DNA from: Clusia tigrina
Taxonomy: Eukaryota; Arthropoda; Insecta; Diptera; Clusiidae
Direction of reading: 5' to 3'
Assembly (NCBI GenBank): GCA_920105625.2
Contig: OV050030.1
Span: 152,203,988-152,267,987, forward strand
DNA length: 64,000 bases
The notes under the pieces were generated by a model. The model saw only the letters and a list, made by a program, of their open reading frames with translations, was not told where the DNA came from and searched no databases. A program made the position numbers and the translations under genes. Shown in pieces: positions 30,936-42,966 of the stretch. How positions within the stretch are numbered: the first letter of the stretch is position 1; every line of letters begins with the position of its first letter.

Positions 30936-32690
30936 GCAACGGCATACCACAGGGTTCGCCATTATCGGTAGTACTATTTATCATAGCTTTTAACGAAAGC
31001 GTTATTATAATGTAGCATTAACTAATCGATTTACGCAGATGACGTTATTGTCTTCACTAAAACAACCGAACTTGGTGCTGTCAGATCCCAATTCTGGTAT
31101 ATATTATCTGACATTACCGAATGGTCGTACAACCCAAGTGCTAGGATTTCTTATGATAAATGTAAAATACTTCATTGTTGTAAAAAAAAAACAAGTGGCT
31201 AATTTAAACCTAATTTTTAATAATATTAAAATAGTTGGTATTGTTTTTGGCAATAAATTAACTTTCAAACCACTATTTAAGATGTAATTTAGTTAGAAGA
31301 CCTAATATTATCAAATACTTATCCTCCAAATACTCCCACATACACATGACCACTTTAATCAGCATTTCCAGGGCATTACTACTCTCCAAAATTGACTACG
31401 GCCTGCAAATATATGGTCACTGCGCAATAAGTAACCTCAAGCTTATTTGTACACCCTACCACACATCCGCCCGCAGAATTATCCGCGCCTTCCCAACCAC
31501 CCCAATTAAATTTATTTTAATAGAATTAGGTTTACCATCAATTATAAATCACCTTGCTGAAAGTACCACGCTGTTAATACTTAAGCTGAATGGGGACAAT
31601 AACGAATTGTTATACAACATTACCAAACGCTGTATAAACCACAAACGGAGTTTCCGTCGAGAATCGACACTACAAAAATGTATAAAATCCACTAAAGTAT
31701 TAAACTTATCGATCAAGCCCAAATTAAAACCTGTCATTAAATATCCTCCTCGGATTTTCTATGACTCATTCATTTTAAAACTTTATGAGTACCCGAAGGA
31801 TAGTAAATCCGCTCTTTGTTACCGCCAACTTTTCGAAGAACTGATGGCGCCATACAGATGCAGCAATTGGAATTTTGTTTTCTCTGATGGATCCAAAACT
31901 CAACATCCAATTCTTTTGCCATGGTAAATATTGATCAAAATACAATCAGTTCTCAGGTTTGCTACCAACCATTTGTTCGGTTTTCACGGCTGAGGCTACA
32001 GCCATACTTCAAGCAGTTGACGACTTCGCCACGGAGTCCAAATGGAAATACATTGTATGCTCCGACAGCAAGTCAGTTATAACTTCACTACAGTGCTCAC
32101 TATCGGAGGATTTCCTGATCCAAATCATTCGAGAAAAGCTTATACAACACAAAACTATTGTGTGGGTTCCAAACCACTTCGGCCTCCGCGGAAACTAGTT
32201 GGCCGACAATAAAGCAAAGTCAGCGCTGAACGAACCATTACACACCTTCCCTTCTCAAACAAAAAAGGAGATATATAGGAAAATTTATTCGCATTTGCCG
32301 TCATTGAAATCCGCAGAATGCATTTCAGTACTTTATCGTTACTCCACCTGCAATATGTATATGTAATTACTCCAGCTTACCCTATTAGTAGCAGCTGCTA
32401 CGAGTTAAAAACCTTCTTTCGTCTGCGCTTAGGAAATACACAGCTCTCGTCATGAACACCTGCTGCTTGATAGGCCTGCTCAAGTGTGTGTGCTCAAATG
32501 TTGCCGTCAGGATACAATGACAGTGAATCACCTGCTACGAAACGGTGCCATCCGTAAAGCATCGTGTAGGTGCAACCTGCTGGCACTATTGAAATCAAAA
32601 ACTCCCGAAAATATGGACAAAACAAATATTTTTTTTTTAAAACTGTTATTTGCACTCTGTAATCTAAGTTTCTATATACTTTTAATCTTA
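30928..32690 (+). pseudogene. I-clade element B: RT motif B to RNase H and 3' end (right part)
   Basis: The plus strand continues the RT with NGIPQGSPLSVVLFIIAFN (motif B, 30936-30995). A frame-broken motif C region near 31030 follows, then the long segment 31346-31927 (thumb and connection: ISRALLLSKIDYGLQIYG, ARRIIRAFPTTPIKFIL, NWNFVFSDGSKTQ). RNase H continues at 31959-32198 with CSVFTAEATAILQAVDDFAT, VCSDSKSVITSL and IVWVPNHFGLRGN. The acidic residues SDG, AEA and SDS are present. WVPNH has Asn where WVPGH or WIPSH is usual. A Cys-rich tail is at 32484-32600. The 3' end is near AATAAAAAATC at 32692. About four frame changes break it. Confidence 0.78.
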
Positions 32691-32699
32691 CAATAAAAA

Positions 32700-34200
32700 A
32701 TCATATCCTATTTTCATTACTACCTTAATATTATTTATAATATATAGCGAGTCGAAAGCCTTGGTAGCTAGTCCTCCTCTTTTGATGTAAAATAATTGTT
32801 GCTGACGTGCTGATGTGTATGTTCTCTCTCTATATCAACTTTTATCGAACTGTACTGTATTAAAATGCTTTGAAGTTGCTAGAATGAGAGGTAATATGTA
32901 AGTAATGAAGTTAGTTATATATGAACAAGTATATTAATTAATGGAATTACACAGATGAGAAGTATGTTAAAACTATATACGAGTACATGTTTTTATAGGG
33001 TATTTATATGCATGATGGCATACTTATATGCATGGTAGCATACTTTTATGCACGGTGATGGGAGATTCTCACCCTCGTAAACGAGTTGATTTATGCCGAG
33101 CGTGCTATGGCCAGAATCGCCACTATAACTGTGGGATTTTACACGTGGCACCATTCGGTGTATGATTTTACCTTTTAGCTAACAATTGCAATTGCATCAA
33201 CGACAATTGCCACGTCAAAAACTGCAATGGGTGGCTGTTTAACATCCCATTTTCTTTTTTCATGAATGATGGTGTGTACTCTTTGACCCATCCATGCAAG
33301 AATCTATCTGCAAACTGCTCAGTTTGGTCCTATCGCAATCGTCGATTAGTATTTTGGGTAAAGGTCCATTTATACCCGCTAACCGATCCCAAAAGTAGAT
33401 GGTTTGGAGTCAGGTCGTTATTGTCGCTGGTATCAAGCGAAACGAATGTTAGACTTCGGGAGTTTGGAATGAATTCTGTTTCAAACATTGTGTACTTATC
33501 AGAGTTCAGTGCTAGACTGCTTGTGCTTTATTTAGTTTAACTTAGCTTAGGGTTAATATATAACAATGTAACAGTACGTATATAATACTAATAATATATA
33601 TGAATATAAGAAAGAAGAGAGTATATAATAAGAATATTTACTAAAGAACTCCCCTCTAAATGAAAAATATATACAAAAACCTTAGATATATACTAATATA
33701 TTTAAATAATTAATTCTTATATATTTAAATTCTTAGCCATGTATAATGATAATGCATATAGTTGGAATTAAATCCTCTACAGATGAAATACAATACTAAT
33801 TGTACAGTGACTTCAATTGAGATAATTTATGTATATAAATTGCATTATAATCAGCTTCAGTTCCAGTACATACTGTTTCCCTTTTACAATGTTAATCTTA
33901 ATAAATAAAATCTAATCAAAATTCAGTAATTGTTAAGTATTAAGTTATTTACATACATTTTAAGAACTCTTTACGGTATAAGAACAGGTTAAGGTGTTGT
34001 GTTAAGTAAAGTGAGTGAAAGTTTTAATAAAGCAGTTCAGTACCAACCATCTAAGCGACTACCTTGCATTTAGCTAAGTAGCTTTTAGCAAATTTTGAGA
34101 GCTCTGCACAGGCGCTCACCGTTTTGTTTTGTTTTGATTTCGCATTATCTCTTGTATCATATTTTGCATTGAGCAGGTGAATTATGTCACATTTGCCATA
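32700..34200. other. AT-rich region without recognised genes
   Basis: It contains three imperfect copies of TATATGCATG(A/G)TGGCATACT at about 32998-33060, a 92-codon open frame at 33262-33540 with no recognised similarity, and dense TATA-rich sequence at 33550-33850. AATAAAG occurs near 34027. Part may be decayed LTR sequence, but no paired repeat was found. Confidence 0.4.
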
Positions 34201-34249
34201 AATACTTGTAGAGTGTTTTCAAGTGTACTATTCTCTGCGGTTGTAGGGC

Positions 34250-35060
34250 TTACCGAAGAAGTTCCCTTGAGAAGGTTTGCATAGGAAACTGTTGGAGGTT
34301 GAACCACCCTGGAAGACATAGCGCATAAAACAGGTGCTGGGCTAGCACTTTTGACCAGTTTTGGCTGAGGGATGAGTTTTGTTTAATACTGACATATACG
34401 GAGCAGCCTCTGTAGTTCGTGGTTTTCTCCGAAGCTACTGTATTTTTTAGCCGCGGTATCTTCCTTTGACTTGGAGCAAAATTATGACTCTTGTAGGTCA
34501 CCACAGATAACGCATATTCTGGAAAGTGTGCAGTATTTGTTGGTATGTCCGATTTCCTGGCAATTCAGACATTGTACGGACCATATCGTTTATGGGGTTC
34601 TTCTATCGTGATTTTTCTGTGTAAGAGAAAGCGAAGGCTATAAATATGGTGAGTCTCCTTTTTTAACGTCATATTAGCTGGCTGCAGCTCAACACGATAT
34701 TGGGGTTTTGTTTCATTTTGGAAGTCTGTGTAATTGTGTGTGTAGAGCTGCGTTTGCAATTACTAATATGTAGCGATCCATAGTTTTGCATTGTTGCTAT
34801 TTTCAATTTTCGCACCAGAAAGAGTGGAAGCACGCTTCGTTGTGGTAGTTTTAGTTGGCTCTTCTGCATTCGTTGCCTTAGGACGTGTGCTGTGGACCGG
34901 AGAACAGCCAGTTGAACCTTGTAAGCCAGCGTTGTTTGTTAACACATTTGCAAGTGTCTTTGCTTTGGGGAGTGAAGGAACCATATTTAAACCACTTACT
35001 TGTATGCAGGGGCGCTGCTCAGAGATCATCGCAAATAATGTTGTCGGCTCTGCCGACTAG
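34250..35060 (-). pseudogene. Jockey-type ORF1 (Gag-like with zinc knuckles)
   Basis: From 35029 down the minus strand encodes IQVSGLNMVPSLPKAKTLA, preceded by acidic/Ser-rich sequence, then KPQYRVELQPANMTLKKETH, YSLRFLLHRKITIEEPHKRY and a Cys/His segment (CQEIGHT near 34545) followed by RICVICG-like residues. This is the PRE_C2HC plus zinc-knuckle layout of Jockey ORF1, which binds RNA and assembles with ORF2. Frame changes near 34760 and 34560 and a stop at 34250 break it. No matching ORF2 follows below 34250. Confidence 0.7.
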
Positions 35061-35106
35061 CAGTTTCACTTTGAGAGCGCATGCGCTGTGCTTGAGAGCG
35101 CACTGA

Positions 35107-35592
35107 CTGAGTGGGAGACCGTAATACGCTAATCCGCTTTCGGCTATGTAACCGCTTTTCACACAATTTCAAATTAAAATTTAATTTTTGATTTTTAAAT
35201 TTTTGTTTGTTTACTTTGCGCTTATTTTCACTCGCTGATTTTTAAATTATTTATATGCGCTTCTTTGCTAAGTTTATATTTTACACATCAGATTTTGGAC
35301 TACATAATATGAAAAAATGCGGAGCAAAGAAGAATACATCCGCACTCTACAATAGGTAAAAAAACTGTTTTTTAACAGTGGATCAGTATTTCGATGGCTG
35401 CTAATTAATTGACAATATTTTAGCCAACTGGTTCTGCGGTTTGTTATTTTCGTTGGATGCTATGTTTCTACAAAGTTATTATAACCGGTGAGTGATATGA
35501 GGATAAAACGAAAGATTCTTCCTCTGAGATGACGTGTCGGCCCGGTATTTTGTTAAATTCATTTGGCTAGTAGGTGGGTTGTAACTTGGTGT
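35107..35592. other. AT-rich spacer without recognised features
   Basis: Contains repeated GAGAGCGCA-type motifs at 35073-35102 at its left edge; nothing else is supported. Confidence 0.35.
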
Positions 35593-35820
35593 TTAAATAT
35601 AGCTTTTAACTAAAATTCCTGTTTCATCACAAGCCTTACCATCTGGGCGATTTGTGTTGTAAAATTTGTAGCCTGGTAATTTTGAAGAGTTGTTTGAGGT
35701 TAAATGGGTTTCAGATAGCAGCAGTATGTCCATTTTAATAGTTCGCAGGAAATTTTGAACTTCATTTTTGCGTTTGCTAACATCGTTGGTATTCCAATAG
35801 TATTTTTTTATTATATTCAC
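35593..35820 (-). pseudogene. Jockey-type endonuclease N-terminal fragment
   Basis: The 75-residue segment encodes KKYYWNTNDVSKRKNEV, MDILLLSETHLTSNNSSKL and GYKFYNTNRPDGKACDETGI, then LVKSYI. It matches the start of Jockey endonucleases (YWN.N, LSETHLT, GILVK). It lies upstream, on the same strand, of the ORF1 remnant at 34250-35060; since ORF1 precedes ORF2 in an element, the two are from different insertions. Confidence 0.7.
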
Positions 35821-36179
35821 TTTTTGAAAAAAAGAAATTCCATCAACTGATTTTGCGATTTGACAAATTCTTGAAGCATATTTTCCGTGTTGTTCATGAA
35901 TTGAATCATGCAGATCGTTAAATTTATAATGAGAACTTCTAACGAAGGTGAGGAAGAAGTCTAACTAGTTATGAAAAGCAGGTCCGGATTGAAAAATTTG
36001 CTTGAACTTGTCCTTCTGGTCTTTCCATTTGGGATGATTTGCTCTTCATTTTTTTAAAGACGTGGTACCCCAATAATTGGCCATGTGATTACTAGAGCAA
36101 TTACTACACTTTTGTGTAGATCCCCACATTAATATTAATATTTTGTAACGGATCCTGGAATACTGAGTTTTACTCCACC
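35821..36179. other. unassigned spacer
   Basis: No supported feature. Confidence 0.3.
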
Positions 36180-36630
36180 CATTAGATTCCTTACAGGTTG
36201 AAGTTAAATTTTGAACAGCATTTGGGAGATATTGTGTCAGTTAGAATGCTATTTTTAGTAAAACGTTCGGTCGATCGATCAGATGGAGCATTATCGTGCA
36301 GCAAATTCCAACATCCTTTTTCTCGATATTCCTGCCGAATAACACGAATTCGGTGCACCAAACGCTTCAAAACGCCAAGATAAAGTTGTAAATGAACGGT
36401 TTAGTCCGGTGGAAGAACTCTTTGTGAATAATGCCCATGGAATCGTAATGGCAAAACAAACAGGTCTTCACTTTTGACTTCTCAACATTATATTTTTTGT
36501 TTTCGTCTGGTTCCTTCCCCTCGGCACTTTAGGTCTTTCTTTCTGAATCATATTGAAAACAACACCACGTTCTATCACCAGTTCACAATGTTTTAAAGGA
36601 AGTATTTATCATTTGTGACCTCCTTGAAGA
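36180..36630 (-). pseudogene. mariner-type transposase fragment
   Basis: On the minus strand, from about 36615 down, short runs fit a mariner transposase: TGDRTWCCFQYDSERKT, IIHKEFF, then LGVLKRLVHRIRVIRQEYRE and LLHDNAPSDRST near 36300. GD(E/R) and HDNAPS correspond to the first and second catalytic aspartates; the glutamate after the first Asp is replaced. The third catalytic region is absent. This family is different from the mariners in the array at 43845 onward. No TIRs were recognised. Confidence 0.65.
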
Positions 36631-37189
36631 TTTTTGGCCACAGTCAAAAGCACTTTTCGGTAGGCCAAAATGCGATTGATGTTTTGGAGATGCTCAATTC
36701 CAATTCCATGAATTTCAATGAATATTTGTATGAGGCCTTATTTTTATGCACATATCTGAAAGAACCGAAAGTGTATGCTGTCGCAGCTAAAACAATTGAG
36801 AAATCGGAATACTGCGGTAAGAAGTGCGTGAAGCTGTACAATAAAAAAACACCCTTGATGCCCTTGTGGATAGCGGGAAATCGAGATCAACATCCAGCCA
36901 GCGGGGTAAATTGATTTTAAAGCTGTGCGACCAGAATCCCACTTTGCGACTGCGGGAAGCTAAGGAGAAACTTTTCGAAAATGAATTAATATTGGTATCA
37001 ATCCAATGAGGCAGCGCTTACACAGGGCCAAAGTTATATTTTGCTCTACAACCTAGCTTACAATAGACCACATAAAAACCAAAGGATCTGGACAAGTGAA
37101 AACTGTAATCGCAATTTGTTGAATATGGTGTATATTGATGTATCTACTTTTTGAGCAGGTGTTCTGGTGAAGCATGCCTGGTTAACCAG
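36631..37189 (+). other. region with an unrecognised 99-codon open frame
   Basis: An open frame at 36615-36914 encodes a Leu/Asn-rich sequence (FNEYLYEALFLCTYLKEPKV) with no confident family match. A weak resemblance of KKTPLMPLW to linker segments of some non-LTR elements is not enough to assign it. Confidence 0.25.
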
Positions 37190-37690
37190 CAATATACAAT
37201 TTATTCAACTCAATCAAACATCCCATAAAAGTTTATGTATGGGGAAGTTTCTTAGAAAGCGGTTTTGAGACTTTGCTCATCTTGAACTGAAAATTTGAAT
37301 TCAGACTCATAATGAAATTATAAATGTCTGGCCTTTTGACGTCAGACAAGACTTTTGGACTTATTAATGAAAATTGTTTCTACAAGAAGACAATGACCCA
37401 AAGTACCGAAATTATCTCTGCCCCGAATCGAAATAGCGTCATCACAATACATTGGCCCTCACAATGTCCAAATGCCAACCGTATATGTGTAGGCCATTAT
37501 GAAAAACAAGCTTGCAGGAGAGCCTGTATACAATTGGAATCTGTTCTGCCGAACAATAAAGAGAATATGTTGATCCCTTTCCACGGAGTATGCAGAAAAA
37601 CTAGTTGAAAGCATGCCAAAGGAATTTTCATAGAGTGATGTACAATTGCGCCGTTTAATTATAAGATATAAATATAATTTAATATAATAA
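37190..37690 (+). pseudogene. Tc1-type transposase C-terminal fragment
   Basis: With several frame changes the plus strand gives CMGKFLRKRF.DFAHLELK near 37235-37290, EDNDPKYRN near 37395-37415, and a C-terminal run fitting the 'SQSPDLNPIE...' to end region (ALTMSKCQPYMC..., then EYVDPFPRSMQKN). WGSFL.SGFGDF and QDNDPKH are the equivalent Tc1 motifs; the Asp of DNDPK is present. The N-terminus is absent. No inverted repeats were identified. Confidence 0.55.
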
Positions 37691-38899
37691 ATATCTTTTA
37701 TACCTTCCAAGCTATCGCCGTTTCTCTCTTGTTGAACAGAAAACAAGTAATTTATGTACTTTGTTCTGCTCTAATAATTTTATTGTTACACAAACCTTTT
37801 TTGACATTTCTTGACACTGAACTTGGTTAGTCAAGAAAAATCAGGAACAGAAAAGAGCAAAATATCTGAACCCAGCTAAGAGCAAATTCTCTGCTTCAAT
37901 GAACACTTTTTTCTGCTCTTTTCTGCTTTAAGTTGAGTTTGAGTAGTCATTATATAGGCCTTATATTTAATTTAAAATATTATCTTCCTATTATTCTGTA
38001 CTTGATGTCAAAACTGACATATTTATGATGGAATTTCCATAAAAATAAAATTGCAATTGTAGATAATATTTGAGCTTCAAAGCTATTTAGTTTCAAATTT
38101 GCATAAAAAAAATTCCTCTCGTACGAGAACGATTGCTTGCAGGAAAGAGAGTATATATGTATTTATTGCTCATAGCATCGGCACTCATTCGCTGTAAAAG
38201 CTTTATTACATGATACACTTATGAATGCGCTGAGAAAATTTTCAATGTTATTTAGGAAGAAAAATACTAATTTATTGAAAATAATTCTGTGGAACCGTTT
38301 GGTTTGTCTAAAGGTGACGAGTGACATAAAGGAGAAACTGCAACAGAAACAGAATCCAGTATATTTGCAACAGAAATAAAATCAATAAACGAATTAGTAA
38401 CAGAATAGCTAAAGAATTTAACGACAGAAAACAATCATTTGTCGGAAAAACAGAAACAGGTACTCGTCAGTTATTATATATTATATACCAGAAATGCGTT
38501 TTAATGATTTTAAATTTGTAGTATGTAATAATTATGATTTGTTAATGATGAACTTTAAAAATTAGTTATTTTTTTCATCGTACAATTCAATATACACAAT
38601 TTACGAATCTGATTTGCAAAACTGAACTTCGAGGAAACCAGAATTTCCCAACAGCGGTACTAATATAATTTTGTTTATTTATTTAAGAATATTTAATATT
38701 AAATATTTCTATTTATATGTTTTAATGATATTTTTGGCCCTATTGCCTATTTTATATTGTGTTAACCGTCCCAGATATTTGTTATGTGGTAGAGATTGCT
38801 GGTCGTTAATAAGTATGAATGTCTTCTATTGTAAAATTATGTTGCAAAAGAGTTGGTAATATATGATAAACAATCATATCAGTATAATTTTTGGTTTCT
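37691..38899. other. AT-rich region without recognised genes
   Basis: No open frame with recognisable content. CTGCTCTTTTCTGCT-type repeats near 37890-37930 and 37765 are short and irregular. Confidence 0.4.
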
Positions 38900-39480
38900 T
38901 TTTTCATTACTAGTTTTTGGATTAGTGTGCGTTCAGTTGGGACAACTCCCTCCCATTTTATCCTGTTTTTTTATATCATTTTCAATTCTTTCTTTTGTAT
39001 CATTTTGTGGGTTATTGGTGGTTTCAGTTGTGATTTGTCTTCTATGAGGGCTTGTGTTATTGTTTTCATCGGTGTGGTTAGTCTAAGAATTGCTATTTGA
39101 ATGCTTTCAGTGTTATTTGTTAATTCATTTGCAACTTGTTGTTTTATGTTTTCAATTTCTGCACTGCTTGGTAGCTTATTTATCAAAATGTCTCGTTTCT
39201 GATTGGCTAGTCTTTGTGCTGTTTTTTTGTTTTCATATTATGGGTATATTAAAATGTGGAATTATGTGCGGTATCCTGTTTTTATTGTATTTAGTTTCTT
39301 TCATGTAGCAGTTCATAACAGTTTTGTACATTTCTGTGTTCCATGTTATGCACTGCCTGGGTTTTCCTGCCTTCGTGGTTGCTGGTTGACCAGTTAAAAC
39401 ATTTGGGAAACTTGAACGATATCTTATCATTCTCACATTCTCATATGTTTTTTCGCTACATTACTATCGTATTATTAAGT
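38900..39480 (-). pseudogene. non-LTR retrotransposon N-terminal region fragment (R4/Dong-like)
   Basis: The minus strand encodes QCITWNTEMYKTVMNCYMKET (39233-39436), then KTAQRLANQKRDILINKLPS and EIENIKQQVANELTNNTESI (38971-39220). The order 'R..TW..EMN..I...Y...T', then 'LA.QRR.I......I......EL', resembles the region before the RT in R4/Dong-type elements. It is moderately supported and no RT follows. Confidence 0.4.
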
Positions 39481-39979
39481 TGTTGAGATTAACTCCTTCA
39501 ACGGTTTTTCTAATGGTGAAAAGGTTTGTCAAGATCGAGATGAATTATCACGATAGGTTCTCCTTGACGCAACGATTTAAATTTCTTCATGCTTGAATGG
39601 GATTTTTCATTATCTTTTCATAATTTTCATTTTGTTATATATACACTGTACAACAAAACCAGACTTTTTCCAAAATACCACTGTTCCGATAGCGGATTCT
39701 GGTAGGGGAGACCAACAAAAACATACGTTTATCGGTGTTTTGAAAGTTTACTTCTGTGTTTTATTTTAGGGGGTTAAAGTTACTGCCTTTTGCACATCTT
39801 ATGGTGCACCGGCATAGGAAATCATGCGACCCTTCCATTTTAGGTATATGTTGTATTTAGAAGATTTGTTATGTTTGCGGCAAGCATACATTTTTCAACA
39901 GCAAAGTAGAATATATCTATAAAAGGTATTTTGAACTGGAAGTTTTTTCTGATAACTGTGGATGCGCTCTCATAGGTGC
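39481..39979. other. unassigned AT-rich spacer left of the array
   Basis: No supported feature. It precedes the first Gag remnant of the LTR-element cluster. Confidence 0.3.
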
Positions 39980-40745
39980 ATTACAGTTGCAGATACAATA
40001 AAATGCTGAATCCGTCGAAAAGAACGCAGCGATTTACAACAAAATGCTCAAGCAGTTCATGACCAGATGCAAAATTAAAACACGGCAGGAATCGTTAGAA
40101 AAAATCTGTAGAACAAAAATTCATTGCGAACGAACAAAAGCTGAACGAATTTAAATAACAAATAACACAAACGATACACATACTACAGGAAGGTTCATTG
40201 CCTATGCCAGCTTTGTCCTCAATAAAACTGAATCATCCGACATATGATGGAACCACGACATTTAGCGTCTTCACAATGCACTTTGAGACTACCGCTAGCA
40301 CAAATGGTTGGAAAACTCGCGAAAAAGTGGCGGCATTAACCGTTACATTGAAAGATGCTGCTGCTGTGGTACTTCAAACTATCTCAGAAAGTGAGCGAGA
40401 CTGTTATGTGAGCTTGATGAATGCCGTTCAGCGCAAGTATGGTAGTGAAGCAGATGTACCAAGTAGAGCTACGAACAAGTGTACAGAGGAGTGGTGAGTC
40501 TCTACAACAGTTGGCGGGGAAGTGGAACTGTTGGCCCATCTTGCCTATCCAGTCGAGATTACTGAGAGATGTATGATAGGCACCTTCGTATATGTCATTC
40601 GCGATGCGGAGATAACAAATCCAAAAGCTACCTATATGGAGGTAGTAGCTAGCGCATCAGAGACAGCAGTCTTGGTGTGCCAGTCAGAATGCAGAGCCCA
40701 TTAAGTACAAGTCGAAAGCGCACAAAGTTTCACGAGCAAATGCCT
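39980..40745 (+). pseudogene. Gag fragment of the array LTR element, oldest copy
   Basis: The plus strand contains the Gag middle part also found in the array: PALSSIKLNHPTYDGTTTFS, FETTASTNGWKTREKVAALT, TISESERDCYVSLMNAVQRK and, in a second frame, LAHLAYPVEITERCM and YVIRDAEI. It differs from the array copies at many sites and is cut off after CQSECRAH (about 40700), before the zinc knuckle. It has the same frame break between the two parts (after TEEW) as the array copies, so that lesion is old and shared. Confidence 0.75.
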
Positions 40746-40848
40746 TACCTCGTGATATAAAAAAAATGCTATACGAAAGTCAAACTTTTATTTGATGAAA
40801 TAATGCTAAGAAAGATTGAATAAATATATTGAAACGTGATTGCATATC

Positions 40849-41212
40849 AGTGAAACGGGATTGCATACTTTTAGGATCCCATCTGGAGGTTGAGAATGAG
40901 TGCACCACCCTGTGTGTGTAAGTCAAGACACAATCGAATAAAAGCTTCCTTCGTTGTAGAGATTGTGGTGTAAAGAAATATCTCGAAAGTAAGAACTTCC
41001 GGTATAAAATTATAGAAAGATCCAGAAACTTGTAGTATATTTTAGAAGTTTCTACCTTAACCATTCGAAACTATAAAAGCACAAGTGGCTTGTGAAATAA
41101 AGTGCAAATTGTCACAAAGTAAACTTTAAGCCTAATATTAAGTTTGTAAAGAGCAATAATTAAATAAAGTTAGTTATTTTAATTTAACCAGCGATTGTTT
41201 AACTACTACACG
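40849..41212 (+). repeat. LTR 1 of the Ty3/gypsy-type element (no mariner)
   Basis: It starts AGTGAAACGGGATTGCATAC, as do the LTRs at 43664, 49656, 55631 and 61592. It has a TATA box (ACTATAAAAG near 41069) and AATAAAG signals near 41096 and 41164. It ends just before ATCCAG and the primer-binding site. At about 364 bp it is shorter than the array LTRs without their mariner (about 517 bp) and more diverged. No mariner is inserted, so it shows the LTR state before that insertion. Confidence 0.8.
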
Positions 41213-41218
41213 ATCCAG

Positions 41219-41234
41219 TGGTACGAATCCGAGT
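41219..41234 (+). promoter_or_regulatory. primer-binding site (putative)
   Basis: TGGTACGAATCCGAGT begins with the TGG complementary to a tRNA CCA end and follows the LTR by a few bases. The same 16 bases follow each array LTR (45492, 51464, 57437, 63399). The tRNA was not identified. Confidence 0.6.
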
Positions 41235-41295
41235 ACAGAGAGTTAGAATAAATTGTCAAGAGGGCAATTGTGAGAAGTGGGATCGTGTATCTGTG

Positions 41296-42530
41296 ATGGT
41301 TAAATTCGAAAAACTGAGATTGGAGCAGCTCAAGAAGGAGCTTGAGCACTTCAATTTGCAAACACAAGGGCTTAAAGCCGAACTGCAGGTACGATTAAGA
41401 AGCGCTTTAGAGGAGCAGGGTATAGATGTCGATGAGTATGAATTCCAATGTGAAGAGCCAACGATATCTCGACACGAACAACCACCGCAAGAAATTAACA
41501 CGGGTAACTTTGACATGAGTGCACTTATCGGGGTAATACAGGAACAGTTACAACAAAATTCTCAAGCAGCCGATGAGAAGATGCAGTTGCGAGATGAGAG
41601 GATGCAGCAACAATTACAACAAAATGCTCAAGCTGTCAAAGAACAGTTACAGCAGAGTGAAACACGACTTGATGAAAGAAATGTCCGATATGGTAGACAG
41701 AAAGGTTTGTGATATGGTAGACAGAAAGGTTTGTGAAATTGAGACAAGGCAAGAATCGTTCGAAAAATCTGTAGAACAAAAATTCATTGCGCACGAGCAG
41801 AAGCATAACGAATTTAAGCAACAAATAGAACAAGGGATGCACCTACTACAGGCAGGTGCATTACCTGAGCCAGCTTTATCCTCAATAAAACTGAAGCCTC
41901 ATAACTATGATGGAACCATGGCATTTAGCGTCTTCAGAATGCTGTTTGAGACTCTCGCTAGCACAAATGGTTGGAGTGCTCGCGAAAAAGTGGCTGCATT
42001 AACCGTTTCGTTGAAAGGTGCTGCCGCTGATTAACTTCAAACTATCTCAGAAAGTGGGCGGGACTGTTATGAAAGTGTGATGAATGCCGTTCAGCGCAAG
42101 TATGGTAGTGAAGCAGATGTACCAAGTAGAGCTACGAACACGTGTACAGAAGAGTGGTGAGTCTCAACAACAGTTTGCGGCGGAAGTGGAACGACTGGCG
42201 CATCTTGCATACCCAGGAGAGATTACTGAGAGGTGTATGATGGACACCTTTGTATATGGCATTCGCGATGCGGAGATAAAAGGTTCGGCGATAACAAATC
42301 ATAAAGCTACATATATGGAGACAGTAGCTAACGCTTTAACTTCAGAGACAGCAGCCTTGGTGTGTCAGCCAGAATGCAGAGCCCATCAGGTAAGAGTCGA
42401 AAGCGGACAAAGTTTCACTGGGAAATACTTTACTTGCGGAGAGGTCAGACAAATAGCTTGTAATTGCCAGTCGAGACCCAAAACGTTATACATCCCGCTC
42501 GCCGGTACGACCACCAAAGCTAGTTAGATT
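41296..42530 (+). pseudogene. Gag of the first element (SAP domain, coiled coil, CA-like, zinc knuckle)
   Basis: The start MVKFEKLRLEQLKKELEHFN at 41296 gives an N-terminal SAP-type helix-extended-helix (residues about 8-43: LKKEL, then LQTQGLKAELQVRLRSAL). A Gln/Glu-rich coiled-coil segment follows (about 85-160). After a frame change near 41690 the conserved Gag core reads LPEPALSSIKLKPHNYDG to VSLKGAAAD and, past a stop at 42031 and a second frame change near 42100, QMYQVELRTRVQKSG to FTCGEVRQIACNC (zinc knuckle with the first Cys replaced by Tyr). SAP domains bind DNA; in Gag a role in DNA or chromatin targeting is only inference. Unlike the array units, this copy has no insertion. Confidence 0.75.
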
Positions 42531-42701
42531 CCAAAATAGGGAATCAGAAAATGTTGATAAGCCGCCGACAAACTAAATGGAGCCAGTCTTGAGGGGCGTG
42601 ATCTGACTCCCACAACATGTAGCCCCAGAGTCATCGTTTCTCAGATTGCTCGGAAAATCAGCAGCTTAACTGTCGACAGCGTAATAAACTGATTAAAAAT
42701 C

Positions 42702-42966
42702 GTGGTAACATTGGATACGGGCGCATCACATTCCATAATTAGAAGGTATCTCGTTCGGGAAATCCAGCCGCTTTTAGGAATAAGATTGCGTACGACAACT
42801 GGAGATGATGCACCGGTACTGGTAAAATCACTATGGCACTACAACAGTGACGCACTAGTTTGTAGTTGCGGATATTGTGGACGAATTAATCTTCGGTGTG
42901 GATTTTATGATACGGAATGAATTCCTGCTAGATTTCCTGAAATATCCGAACACCGAAATACCGTGA
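42702..42966 (+). pseudogene. retropepsin (aspartic protease), first element
   Basis: TLDTGASHSIIRRYLVREI carries the catalytic DTG; a frameshift near 42840 moves the continuation (VVADIVDELIFGVDFM, the second conserved strand of retropepsins) to another frame, which ends at a TGA near 42965. The protease would cleave Gag-Pol. No RT, RNase H or integrase core follows: 42967-43240 has no recognisable Pol sequence. Confidence 0.75.

Noticed and set aside
33262..33540. A 92-codon gene
   Set aside because: No recognised family, no splice or start context, and it sits in an AT-rich region without other coding signals; listed only as part of the unassigned region.
38671..39400. Membrane-protein-like open frames on the plus strand
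   Set aside because: The hydrophobic appearance comes from T-rich sequence; the minus strand carries a non-LTR element fragment over the same bases.
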